Source: Paenibacillus catalpae | GTDB taxonomy: Bacteria; Bacillota; Bacilli; Paenibacillales; Paenibacillaceae | Direction of reading: 5' to 3' | DNA length: 64,000 bases | Assembly (NCBI RefSeq): GCF_900112695.1 | Contig: NZ_FOMT01000006.1 | Span: 124,001 to 188,000 of the forward strand | Part shown: positions 50,346-58,536 of the stretch, in pieces | How the letters are laid out: every line of letters starts with the position of its first letter | How positions within the stretch are numbered: the first letter of the stretch is position 1 | Translations under genes and position numbers: made by a program | The notes under the pieces: generated by a model | The model's input: only the letters and a program-made list of their open reading frames with translations | Databases searched by the model: none | What the model was told of the DNA's origin: nothing

Positions 50346-51221
50346 ATGCGTGAGGAGACGATAACGAGCCCGGATTTATCGTTTGGGACGTCGGCAGATG
50401 TGGGCACAGACGCAAAGCAACGCACCTCATCATTGAGAAAAGCATGGAAAAGAGTCGGTCCGCCATCTGTCGCCTTCGTTCTGTTCATTGGCGGCTGGGA
50501 GCTGTTCTGTCGTCTGTCCGGCCTGAAGCCGTATTTGCTGCCAAAGCCTTCGGATATTGTGATGGCGGCATCGGAGAACGCTTCGAATCTGTGGGTGTCG
50601 GTCTATACCACAATTACGGAGGCCGTGCTTGGCTTCTTGCTCAGCATCATTCTAGGTATCGGGTTTGCGGTTCTGCTCGCCAGCTCCAAGCTCATTGAGC
50701 GCAGTATCTACCCTTATGCCATCATCATGCAGACGATTCCGATCGTCGCCATCGCGCCGATTATCGTGATCTGGTTCGGGGCGGGTATGAACGCCATTAT
50801 TATTATCGCTTTCCTGATCGGATTTTTCCCGATGCTGTCCAACACTCTTATAGGCCTTAACTCAACCGATCACAACATGAAGAATCTCTTCTATCTCTAT
50901 AACGCCTCTCCCTTGCAAACGATGATCCGGCTCCGGATCCCGGCCGCGCTTCCTTATATCGTGGCGGGCTTAAAAATCTCATGTACGCTAGCCGTTATTG
51001 GCGCCATTGTTGGCGAGTATATCGCCGGTATCGGCGGAGGCAATGGCGGACTCGGTTATGCGATTACCGTTGCTTCCTCCCGCCTGCAGACGGCTTACCT
51101 GTTCGCTTGCGGATTGTCCGCCTCTTTGCTTGGCATCGCGTTCTTCCTGCTGGTGAACGCCTTCTCCAAGTGGATGCTGAGCTCCTGGCATGAATCCGAA
51201 ATGAAATCATCTGAGGGGTAG
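50346..51221 (+). CDS. ABC transporter permease (SsuC/TauC/ThiX class)
   Basis: 291 aa with six hydrophobic helices. The N-terminal ~40 residues are polar, then SVAFVLFIGGWELFCRLSGLKPYLLPKPSDI leads into the first helix. The EAA loop is FYLYNASPLQTMIRLRIPAALPYIVAGLKISCTLAVIGAIVGEYIAG (A.....IRLP.A.P....G). Starts 3 bp after the oxidase gene; 154 bp to the amidohydrolase gene, and that gap holds the duplicated hairpin. Confidence 0.93.
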   Translation: MREETITSPDLSFGTSADVGTDAKQRTSSLRKAWKRVGPPSVAFVLFIGGWELFCRLSGLKPYLLPKPSDIVMAASENASNLWVSVYTTITEAVLGFLLSIILGIGFAVLLASSKLIERSIYPYAIIMQTIPIVAIAPIIVIWFGAGMNAIIIIAFLIGFFPMLSNTLIGLNSTDHNMKNLFYLYNASPLQTMIRLRIPAALPYIVAGLKISCTLAVIGAIVGEYIAGIGGGNGGLGYAITVASSRLQTAYLFACGLSASLLGIAFFLLVNAFSKWMLSSWHESEMKSSEG

Positions 51222-51224
51222 CCC

Positions 51225-51354
51225 ATGCTTACGAAGCATGAATTTCACGAGTGACATGGACCTGGTCACTTAGGTTGAAATTCATTAGGCATATGCTTAC
51301 GAAGCATGAATTTCACGAGTGACATGGACCTGGTCACTTAGGTTGAAATTCATT
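51225..51354 (+). repeat. Perfect 62-bp direct duplication carrying nested hairpins
   Basis: Copies at 51225-51286 and 51293-51354 (period 68) are identical over 62 bases. Each contains ATGCTT-ACG-AAGCAT and then GAATTTCA...TGAAATTC enclosing AGTGAC...GTCACT with the 9-nt loop ATGGACCTG. Each copy can therefore fold into a small hairpin plus a two-part stem. They lie in the operon, between permease and amidohydrolase genes, 20 bp before the amidohydrolase start. Possible roles: transcript processing or stability, attenuation, ligand-binding RNA, or simply a duplicated mobile palindrome. Confidence 0.85.
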
Positions 51355-51374
51355 TTAGGAGGGATTAGACAAAG

Positions 51375-52679
51375 ATGCTGGAAGCCATCAACGTAAAGCT
51401 GCCGCTGCAGCAAAATGATGACCTGTACACGGTAAAAGTCCAGGGAGGGCGCTGGACAGCCGTCGACCGGCAGGAGGGAATAATCGTGTCTTCGGAGCAT
51501 CCTCCGATCCATTCCCTTTCCTTCGACGAGCTGAAGACAACGGCATTGCTGGACCTGGAGGGGAAGGTGATGCTGCCGGGTTTTGTAGATGCCCACATGC
51601 ATCTCGACAAAGCCTATTCGCTGCCTTGGGTACGCAACCGGTCCGGTACGCTGCTGGAGGCGATCGAGAACTACCGGGGTGCTGCTCCGGCTTTTACAAA
51701 GGAAATGATCCGCGACCGCATAGAGAAGGCAGCGATGAGCTCGGCTTCCTTCGGCTCGGCAGTTCTTAGAAGCCATCTTGACGTTCCTGTTCATCTTGGC
51801 CGCGATATCGCCATGCGAACCGTTGAAGCGGCGCTGGAAGCCCGCGAGAGGGTCAGCGGAATAGTAGACATTCAATATTTCCCGATGTTCTTCTATGATT
51901 CTGCTTATGAACGAGAATTAACGGAATTCGCGTCCGAAACGCTGCGCATGGGCATAGACGGGGTGGGTGGGTCGCCGCATCTGTCGCCTGATCCCGAGAC
52001 TAACCTGGCTTGGGCATTCAAGCTGGCGCAAAGGTTCGATAAACCGATTGATCTTCATTCGGATGAATCGGATGATCCGGGCGTCAAGACGATCGATATT
52101 TACTGCGATTACGTCAAGGCAGGCGGTTACGGCGGCCGGGCGACGGCCGGCCATCTATGCTCCTTGTCTGCGATGGAGCATGGCGAAGCGGAACGGTTAA
52201 TCGCGAAAATGTCGGATGCGGGTGTAGCGGCGGTCACCCTGCCGGCCGTTAATCTTTATTTGCAAGGCCGTGGTGACCGGGGCAATGTCCGGAGGGGCGT
52301 TACCCGCGTCCGTGAGCTGCTGGAAGGCGGAGTGCCCATCGCTGCAGCGTCGGACAATATTCAAGATCCGTTCCATCCTTTCGGGAGAGGCGATCTGCTG
52401 CAGATTGGCTTAATGACGGCTTATGCCGCCCATTTGGCCAAGGAGGAAGATATTATTACCGTGCTGCAGATGCTGACAGCAAACCCGGCCCGCATCGTTG
52501 GTCTTGAGCAATACGGCATTGCGCCGGGGAATCCGGCGAGCTTTGTTATTTTGGATGCACGCGCCGAAGAAGAGTTGTTCCAGGAGCTTCCGTCCTCGCG
52601 TTGGATTTATAACAAAACCAGGTGGACGTTTGCTTCCAGGCTGAACCGGTTCGGACTGGAGCCAAGTCTGCTTACTTAA
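51375..52679 (+). CDS. Cytosine deaminase-like amidohydrolase (first)
   Basis: 434 aa. Metal-dependent amidohydrolase barrel: LPGFVDAHMHLDKAYSLPW gives the His74-x-His76 pair; KPIDLHSDESDDPGVKTID the HxDE ligand region; TAGHLCSLSAM the next His; IAAASDNIQDPFHPFGRGDLL the final Asp. These are the marks of the CodA/atrazine subgroup acting on cyclic amidines or cytosine-like rings. It lacks close match to hydantoinases. Ribosome site AGGAGG is 12 bases upstream. Second enzyme type of the operon; partner of the homologous gene at 54611. Confidence 0.88.
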   Translation: MLEAINVKLPLQQNDDLYTVKVQGGRWTAVDRQEGIIVSSEHPPIHSLSFDELKTTALLDLEGKVMLPGFVDAHMHLDKAYSLPWVRNRSGTLLEAIENYRGAAPAFTKEMIRDRIEKAAMSSASFGSAVLRSHLDVPVHLGRDIAMRTVEAALEARERVSGIVDIQYFPMFFYDSAYERELTEFASETLRMGIDGVGGSPHLSPDPETNLAWAFKLAQRFDKPIDLHSDESDDPGVKTIDIYCDYVKAGGYGGRATAGHLCSLSAMEHGEAERLIAKMSDAGVAAVTLPAVNLYLQGRGDRGNVRRGVTRVRELLEGGVPIAAASDNIQDPFHPFGRGDLLQIGLMTAYAAHLAKEEDIITVLQMLTANPARIVGLEQYGIAPGNPASFVILDARAEEELFQELPSSRWIYNKTRWTFASRLNRFGLEPSLLT

Positions 52680-52751
52680 GGTTGGTGCTTGTCCCTCCCC
52701 AAGAGGGATGCACATATAGAGGAGAAGAGAATAAGCTTATGCTTTCGATGC

Positions 52752-52797
52752 AAGAATCATCACAAACAGCCATCCGGCTGTTTGGGTGACAATTCTT
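52752..52797 (+). promoter_or_regulatory. Long imperfect hairpin before the binding-protein gene
   Basis: AAACAGCC-ATCC-GGCTGTTT with outer AAGAAT...ATTCTT arms forms a 46-nt stem-loop ending 18 bp before the lipoprotein start. Such hairpins often raise binding-protein levels over the rest of an ABC operon by protecting the processed mRNA (inference); it lacks a T run, so it is a poor terminator. Confidence 0.5.
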
Positions 52798-52815
52798 ATT
52801 AGGGGGAAGAGAAGC

Positions 52816-53805
52816 ATGCTGAGATCAAAGAAAAAATTAGGTGGAATGGCCGCGCTTCTTGCAGTTACCTTAAGTCTGACGGCTTGCGGGAGCAACAACT
52901 CATCGGGAGATTCCAAGGAGCTGACCAAGGTCAGCCAGGTGACCAACTGGTTCGCGGAGCCGGAGCATGGCGGGCAATATGCAGCGCTGGCCAAAGGCTT
53001 CTATGAGGAAGCGGGTCTCGACATGACCATCCAATCCGGCGGGCCGGGTATCTCTTCCACCCAGATTGTCGCCGGCGGCAAAGCCGAATTTGGCATGGGG
53101 CAGGCGGATGAGATTCTGTTGGCGCGTCAGAACGGAATTCCGCTTGTGGCGGTTGCGGCAACGTTCCAGAAGAATCCGCAAGGGATCATGTTCCACAAGG
53201 GGCAGTACAAGGATATAACGGAGCTGAACGGCAACAAAATCTTTGTCGGAAGCGGCGTCGTGTTCTGGGAGTACTTAAAGAAGGCTTACAGCCTCGATAA
53301 AGTAACGGAAATGAAGTATACCGGCTCGCTTGCTAACTTTGTATCCGATCCGACTGCCGCCACTCAAATTTATGTAACCTCCGAGCCGTTCTCGATGCAG
53401 CAGGAAGGGGTCGACGTCGAATACTTCCTGAACTATGACCTCGGCTATAAGCAATACGGCAACATCCTCTATACAACCGAAGACTTCCTGAAGAAGCATC
53501 CGGATACGGTGAAAGCCTACGTAGAGGCATCGATTAAAGGATGGGACTATTATAAAGATCATTCCGATGAGATCAACAAAGTGATGCAGGAGAAAAACCC
53601 GGATCTGAAGCTGGAAGCAATGGCGTTTGGCGCCAAAGCGCAGGAACCGCTTGTATACGGCGGTGATGCGGAGACCAACGGCGTTGGCTACATGAGCAAG
53701 GACATCTGGTCCGGCCTGCAGGCACAGCTGGTTGATATGGGACTCTTGAAGGAAGCGGAGCCAATCGAAGATGTATTTACGAATGAATATCTGCCGGGCA
53801 AATAA
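52816..53805 (+). CDS. NMT1/THI5-like ABC substrate-binding lipoprotein
   Basis: 329 aa. Lipobox LTAC with Cys24 after a KKKLGGMAALLAVTLSL signal. Domain start VTNWFAEPEHGGQYAALAKGFYEEAGLDMTIQSGGPG is the NMT1/THI5 pattern shared by ThiY (formylaminopyrimidine), RibY (riboflavin) and SsuA. QADEILLARQNGIPLVAVAATFQKNPQGIMFHKG and NLDY-type hinge parts follow. The ligand is likely a small aromatic or pyrimidine-like ring. It lies 1.6 kb after the permease gene in the same operon, behind a strong hairpin. Confidence 0.88.
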   Translation: MLRSKKKLGGMAALLAVTLSLTACGSNNSSGDSKELTKVSQVTNWFAEPEHGGQYAALAKGFYEEAGLDMTIQSGGPGISSTQIVAGGKAEFGMGQADEILLARQNGIPLVAVAATFQKNPQGIMFHKGQYKDITELNGNKIFVGSGVVFWEYLKKAYSLDKVTEMKYTGSLANFVSDPTAATQIYVTSEPFSMQQEGVDVEYFLNYDLGYKQYGNILYTTEDFLKKHPDTVKAYVEASIKGWDYYKDHSDEINKVMQEKNPDLKLEAMAFGAKAQEPLVYGGDAETNGVGYMSKDIWSGLQAQLVDMGLLKEAEPIEDVFTNEYLPGK

Positions 53806-53918
53806 AGGGCAGGCAACGGAGCCGCTGCATGTTGGCATGCGCGGCTCCTGCTGTATAAACGGTATGCTGCTGTTCCTTGGGACGGCGCATCCGTTTACGC
53901 TGCTTAAGGAGTGATGGA

Positions 53919-54614
53919 ATGGCCAACGTGCTTGTAATTTATTTCAGTGCTTACGGACATATTCACCGGATGGCGGAAGCCGCCGCGCAAGGCATAGAGA
54001 GTGAAGGGCATACCGCAAGGCTGGTACGTATTCCGGAGTTTCGCCATCCGGATAACATTACGGCGCTGCTGGACCATCCGGACCGCAGGCAAAGCACGGA
54101 AGGCAGCGGGCTTTCCGGTACGTTCCGGGTTGGAGCAAGGTGGGAGAAATATGAAGCCGCGCAGGCTTTGCAGCAGACCGTGCAGGAGGCTAAGGCCGAT
54201 GATCTTCGCTGGGCGGACGGGATCGTATGGGGGTTTCCGACCTATTACGGCTCTATGCCGGCGCAGGTAAAATCTTTTCTGGATCTGTCGGGAAGCTTAT
54301 GTGCCGGCGGGGAGCTGGAAGGGAAGCCGACCGGCGTCATGACGAGTGCCGGATCGATTCATACCGGCCACGAGGCGACAATTCTGACGTCCATCATCCC
54401 GCTCTTGCATTTCGGGATGGTCTATGTCGGTCTGCCGTATTCGCAGAACCCGGAATATTTGACCGCTGACGCGATTGGCGGCTCGCCTTATGGGCCTTCC
54501 ACGCTGGCAGGTCCGGACAGCTCGAGAACGCCGGATGAACGCGAGCTGCGGATGGCCGGCAGGCTTGGGGCCAGAGTGGCGAGATTTGCTGCAGCAACCA
54601 AAGGCATAAAATGA
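53919..54614 (+). CDS. WrbA-like flavodoxin/NAD(P)H:quinone oxidoreductase
   Basis: 231 aa. NVLVIYFSAYGHIHRMAEAAAQGIE (3-27) is the flavodoxin FMN-phosphate-binding S/TxYGH motif of WrbA, and WADGIVWGFPTYYGSMPAQVKSFLDLSG and MTSAGSIHTGHEATILTSIIPLLHFGMVYVGLPY are the remaining WrbA blocks. Two-electron quinone reduction or flavin recycling for the operon's oxidase are possible roles. ATG 53919 has AAGGAG seven bases before. Its stop overlaps the next start (ATGA). Confidence 0.92.
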   Translation: MANVLVIYFSAYGHIHRMAEAAAQGIESEGHTARLVRIPEFRHPDNITALLDHPDRRQSTEGSGLSGTFRVGARWEKYEAAQALQQTVQEAKADDLRWADGIVWGFPTYYGSMPAQVKSFLDLSGSLCAGGELEGKPTGVMTSAGSIHTGHEATILTSIIPLLHFGMVYVGLPYSQNPEYLTADAIGGSPYGPSTLAGPDSSRTPDERELRMAGRLGARVARFAAATKGIK

Positions 54615-55918
54615 ATGGCGGGGATAGGATGACGATACCATTTGATTTGCTTGTTTCTCAGGTAAAGCTGCCCGGCAGCGGTATATTAACGGATATTGGC
54701 ATCAAGGGAGGTGCCATTGCTGCAATTGGCAGCTTGGCGGGAGCATCCGCCGCAACGACCTTCCAGGCGCAGGGCAGACTGCTGCTTCCGCCGTTTGTTG
54801 AGTCCCATGTGCATCTGGACACCACGCTGACGGCCGGCGATCCGGTCTGGAATGAGAGCGGAACGCTTGCCGAAGGCATCTCGATCTGGACTTCCCGCAA
54901 AAAGCAGCTTACGCGCGATGATGTCCTGGCAAGGGCGGAGCGTACGCTAGAGCTGTTTATCGGCTACGGCGTCCTTCACCTGCGGGCGATGGTTGATATC
55001 GGCGACCCAAAGCTGACCGCTCTGCGGGCGGTGATGGAGCTGAAAGAGCGCTACCTTGAACGAATGCAAGTGCAGGTTATCGCTTTTCCGCAGGACGGGA
55101 TTGTCGCATGTCCGGATAATGAAGCAAGGCTGGAAGAGGCGCTTCGGCTGGGTGCAGACGGGGTGTCGGCGGTTCCGCACCTGGAGCGGACCCGCGAGGA
55201 CGGGATATTAAGCCTCCGCAAAGCATTTGCTTTGGCACAGCAGTACGGCTCGCTTGTTCATGTCTTCTGCGATGAAACCGATGATGAAGCCTCGCGTTAC
55301 CTTGAGGTATGCGCCTCGCTTGCTTTATCAACCGGTCTTGCCTCCAAAGTGACCACCGCTCATGCCAATGCCGCAGCATACTACAATGAGCCCTATTTTC
55401 AGAAGCTGCTTGGACTGGTAAAACAATCCGGTATCTCCATCGTGGCTTGTCCCCTGATTAACAGCGTGATGCAGGGCCGCTACGATGCTTCTCCGAAGGG
55501 GCGGGGGATTACGCGTATCCAGGATTTCCGCCGGGCCGGCATTAATGTGGCCTTGGCTCATGACGATATCCGGACCCCTTTTTATCCGCTTGGCACGGGA
55601 AATCCGCTTGATGCCGCGCATATGGCTGCCCATCTGGCCCATATGTGCGGCCGTCAGGATCTGAACGATATAGTGGCCATGATTACGCATGGCGGAGCAA
55701 AAGCGATGCAGCTCGGCAGCTATGGCTTCGAACAAGGAGCGCCGAAGCTTGGTGATCCGGCTTCCTTCCTCTTGTTTGACGCGGCTGAACCGGCCGAGTT
55801 AATCCGGACGCGTTGCGCCCCGCGGTATGTCTTCAGCCGGGGCGTGCTGGCCGCGGAGACACAGCCTGCTGTTACGAAGCTGATGAATGCGGCAGACGGC
55901 AGAATGGCTATTCCATAG
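54611..55918 (+). CDS. Cytosine deaminase-like amidohydrolase (second)
   Basis: 435 aa. LLPPFVESHVHLDTTLTAG (His66-x-His68), SLVHVFCDETDDEASRYLE, VTTAHANAAAYYNEPYF and NVALAHDDIRTPFYPLGTGN reproduce the metal-binding and active-site blocks of E. coli CodA, closer to it than the first copy. Deamination or hydrolysis of an aminopyrimidine or related ring is expected. ATGA overlap with wrbA (4 bp), AAAGG upstream of ATG 54611; a second ATG at 54629 is possible. Last gene of the operon; no clear terminator before the helveticin-like gene. Confidence 0.9.
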   Translation: MNGGDRMTIPFDLLVSQVKLPGSGILTDIGIKGGAIAAIGSLAGASAATTFQAQGRLLLPPFVESHVHLDTTLTAGDPVWNESGTLAEGISIWTSRKKQLTRDDVLARAERTLELFIGYGVLHLRAMVDIGDPKLTALRAVMELKERYLERMQVQVIAFPQDGIVACPDNEARLEEALRLGADGVSAVPHLERTREDGILSLRKAFALAQQYGSLVHVFCDETDDEASRYLEVCASLALSTGLASKVTTAHANAAAYYNEPYFQKLLGLVKQSGISIVACPLINSVMQGRYDASPKGRGITRIQDFRRAGINVALAHDDIRTPFYPLGTGNPLDAAHMAAHLAHMCGRQDLNDIVAMITHGGAKAMQLGSYGFEQGAPKLGDPASFLLFDAAEPAELIRTRCAPRYVFSRGVLAAETQPAVTKLMNAADGRMAIP

Positions 55919-55997
55919 CTTTGAAACAGAGGCTTCATTATAATTTTTTAACATTTATTGGTTCGTCCAGACTATTCTAAACGATATCCTTCTCCTT

Positions 55998-56027
55998 GAT
56001 AATCATGGTGTAATCAACCATATTATC
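55998..56027 (+). promoter_or_regulatory. Inverted repeat before the helveticin-like gene
   Basis: GATAATCATGGT and ACCATATTATC pair with one bulged base, ending right before GGAGGG. Could be an operator or an RNA hairpin next to the ribosome site. Confidence 0.4.
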
Positions 56028-56039
56028 GGAGGGATTTGT

Positions 56040-57029
56040 ATGCTGCCGCTTCACAGATTTAGCCCTATGAACAAGCCTGTTAAAATTTTTGCTGCTGCTG
56101 TTCTTGCTATGCTCCTGTTCGGCACAACCGTATTGCCCGCAGTTGCAGCAACTCCGGGGAAAACCGTAAACGCTTCGGCTACCCTCGCTTACAATCTCAA
56201 AGGGCTTAACCACAACCTTGCTGTCCAAAAAGCCTACATCGCTTCCAAGTATCTTTACGTCACCCAGCGCTCCGGCGGAACCGTCTATCTGTCGAGATTG
56301 CTCATGAGCGGAAGCACCGCTACCTATGTGGACGAAATGACGATTACCAATGCCGGTCATGGCCAGACGCTGGATATGTACACCTACAATGGTATCGATT
56401 ACTTCTACTTCAGTTCAAAAGCGGATCCATCCACAACGTATAACTGGTCGCTTCAGGTAGCCAGACTCCAATACTCGGCAGGAGCTACCCATGATTATAC
56501 GGATCTTCATCGATTCACCTACATGAACTATGCCGATAAGAACGGCGCGAGATTAGGCGATACTTACCGCGTGGATGCCGGCGGCAACAGCGACTATACG
56601 ATTTTCCGTGTACAGACCGTCGAAGGCACGGTTACGTGGTCCATTTATGACACGGCAGCCTTGAACAAGCTTCTGGACAGCAATGAACAGGTGCGAATGG
56701 ACAGCGCGGAAGCGATAAGCGCCTGCGTGACCAGCTTTACGCAATCGGGCAGCGATATCGTTCGGCCAAACGGATCCTTCCAAGGCTTCGATATGCTCTC
56801 GAATACGGAAATCTACACGTCGGGCGGAGCGGAAGGCGAAACGCCGCGAATTGCTTTAATGTCTAACACGGGCGCCTATAAAACCCTTGTGAACATTACG
56901 AATGTGGGAACCCATGAGATCGAGGGCGTACAGACGAAAAACAGCAACGTTTATTTCACGATCGTTACAGACCCGGACAATAAGAAAGACACGCAGAAAG
57001 TGTACTATGTACCTGACAGCGTATTCTAG
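56040..57029 (+). CDS. Secreted helveticin J-like (class III bacteriocin family) protein
   Basis: 329 aa. Signal peptide 1-36 (KIFAAAVLAMLLFGTTVLPAVA-A). The mature part shows, in order, LAVQKAYIASKYLYVTQRSGG, NAGHGQTLDMY, YNWSLQVARLQY, HRFTYMNYADKNGARLGDTYRVDAGGNSDYTIFRVQ, IYDTAALNKLLD and FQGFDMLSNTEIYTSGG, which follow the block order I recall for helveticin J (VVQKGNVGSKYVY, GHTQTWEF, KQIARVDL, PRLSYLNRAG, TIYNLDTINEKLDE, IQGYDLD), a lactobacillar 37-kDa bacteriocin. It is a likely beta-propeller. Unlike helveticin J it has a Sec signal. GGAGGG is six bases before ATG. No immunity gene seen; the next gene is an MFS transporter. Confidence 0.72.
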   Translation: MLPLHRFSPMNKPVKIFAAAVLAMLLFGTTVLPAVAATPGKTVNASATLAYNLKGLNHNLAVQKAYIASKYLYVTQRSGGTVYLSRLLMSGSTATYVDEMTITNAGHGQTLDMYTYNGIDYFYFSSKADPSTTYNWSLQVARLQYSAGATHDYTDLHRFTYMNYADKNGARLGDTYRVDAGGNSDYTIFRVQTVEGTVTWSIYDTAALNKLLDSNEQVRMDSAEAISACVTSFTQSGSDIVRPNGSFQGFDMLSNTEIYTSGGAEGETPRIALMSNTGAYKTLVNITNVGTHEIEGVQTKNSNVYFTIVTDPDNKKDTQKVYYVPDSVF

Positions 57030-57048
57030 TATTTCGACTGAGCATCAG

Positions 57049-57096
57049 AAAAGGGCTGCCGTCAGAAGCGATTAGCTTCCGCGGCAGCCCTTTTGA
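57049..57096 (+). terminator. Terminator of the helveticin-like gene
   Basis: AAAAGGGCTGCC and GGCAGCCCTTTT with an inner GAAGC/GCTTC stem; T run follows. Confidence 0.9.
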
Positions 57097-57205
57097 TTAT
57101 TACTTGCCTTGCCTTGCGTGTGAGAACGGCATATCTGCATATCTGAAGGACACGCCGCATAAGACGTAAGGAAGCTTTGCTTCGCCTATAAGGGGGGAAC
57201 AAGCG

Positions 57206-58501
57206 ATGGGCAGGAAATTTCTCAATTCTCCAACCGCGTATGCGCTCGGGATGTTCGCAATGATGGTGCCAAGCCAGGCGTTTGCATCCTTCTTTAACTA
57301 TTATTACGTGGAAAAGCTGGGCCTGAGCCTTGGGCTTGCTACGATTGCACGCACAATCTATCTCATCTGGGATGCGGTCAACAACCCGATGGCCGGCTAT
57401 TTGTCCGACCGGACCCGTACGCGCTACGGCAGGCGCAGACCGTGGATCTTTTTCTCCACGCCAGCCTTTATGCTGGCCTTCATTATGGTATTCTCCGTCC
57501 CTAAAGGGCTTGGCAATACGGAGCTGTTCGTTTGGCTGCTGACGTCGCTGATCCTGTTCGAGGGGATTGCGACCCTGCTGTGGGTGAACTACGGGGCGCT
57601 CTTCCCGGAACTGTTCAAAGGGGACCGGCTTCGGGCAAAAGCATCAGCCGTTCAGCAGGGGTTTCAGATCGTGGCTATTCTCATTGGCACTGCTCTGACT
57701 CCCATTTTGTATGAGTGGATCGGCTTCGGATGGATGTCGGTGGTTTATTCCCTTATATTCGGCGTCTTTATGACCTGGTTCGCTTTATCTGTCCGGGAGA
57801 AGGACAGCACGCATCAGGAAGCGCCGCTTCCCCTAATTGCCGCATTCCGGGAGACGCTGTCGAATAAGCCGTTCTGGATCTTTAATATTGCAGGCTCTTT
57901 CGCCCAGACGGTGAATGGCCTGCTTGCAGCCCTGCTTCCGTTCTATGCCAAATACGTCCTGAATATCTCGGAAGGAGAGGTGTCCATCCTGATGGGTGCC
58001 GTCTTTGTCTCCATCATACCGCTTGTGGCGATATGGTATCTCATCTCCCGCAAGCTTGGCGGCCTGCGCAGCTGGCGGCTGGCGCTCGCCGTTTACGGAT
58101 TGTCGGTCATCCCGCTTTGGTTCGCGGGCAGTCTTGGCAGCGGAATTGTTGCCGGTATACTGGTTGGCTTTGGAATGGCGGGGTTCCTTGTTACACCCGC
58201 TATGCTGAGCAGCCGGATTATTGATCTGGATGCGGAGCGGACCGGCAGGCGGCGGGAAGGAATCTATACGGCGGTTGCGGGCTTTATTACGCGTTCGAGC
58301 GGGCTTATAGCCGCGGTAGCCTTCTGGATTGTTGGCCTGATCTACGGTTATCAGAGCGGAGACGATCCTGGGCCGCAGCCGGAGACGGTCTTTCGGGTGC
58401 TGATCTGCGTGGTGCCGCTTATTTTGCTTGCGATGTCCTTTGTCATCTCCCTGTTTATGAAGAATTTAGAGGAGCCGGGTCAATCGAAACGTCCGGTGTG
58501 A
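57206..58501 (+). CDS. MFS_2 (GPH-type) transporter
   Basis: 431 aa with twelve hydrophobic helices. LIWDAVNNPMAGYLSDRTRTRYGRRRPWIFFSTPAF is the MelB/GPH signature loop (cation:glycoside symporters); AMFAMMVPSQAF and PLLPFYAKYVL-like second half also fit. It probably imports a sugar, nucleoside or the substrate or product of the adjacent catabolic operon. RBS AAGGGGGGAACAAGCG. It is 35 bp upstream of the GTPase gene, so co-transcription is possible. Confidence 0.88.
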   Translation: MGRKFLNSPTAYALGMFAMMVPSQAFASFFNYYYVEKLGLSLGLATIARTIYLIWDAVNNPMAGYLSDRTRTRYGRRRPWIFFSTPAFMLAFIMVFSVPKGLGNTELFVWLLTSLILFEGIATLLWVNYGALFPELFKGDRLRAKASAVQQGFQIVAILIGTALTPILYEWIGFGWMSVVYSLIFGVFMTWFALSVREKDSTHQEAPLPLIAAFRETLSNKPFWIFNIAGSFAQTVNGLLAALLPFYAKYVLNISEGEVSILMGAVFVSIIPLVAIWYLISRKLGGLRSWRLALAVYGLSVIPLWFAGSLGSGIVAGILVGFGMAGFLVTPAMLSSRIIDLDAERTGRRREGIYTAVAGFITRSSGLIAAVAFWIVGLIYGYQSGDDPGPQPETVFRVLICVVPLILLAMSFVISLFMKNLEEPGQSKRPV

Positions 58502-58536
58502 TATGATTATGGCAAAATCAAACCAAGGGGATTCGC

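Noticed and set aside
51225..51354. Guanidine-II (mini-ykkC) riboswitch
   Set aside because: Two hairpins with ACGA in or near the loop are suggestive, but the stem closes as ATGCTT-ACG-AAGCAT, leaving no proper ACGR tetraloop, and the second, larger stem is not part of that class.
51225..51354. CRISPR-like repeat
   Set aside because: Only two copies with a 6-bp spacer; no cas genes anywhere in the window.
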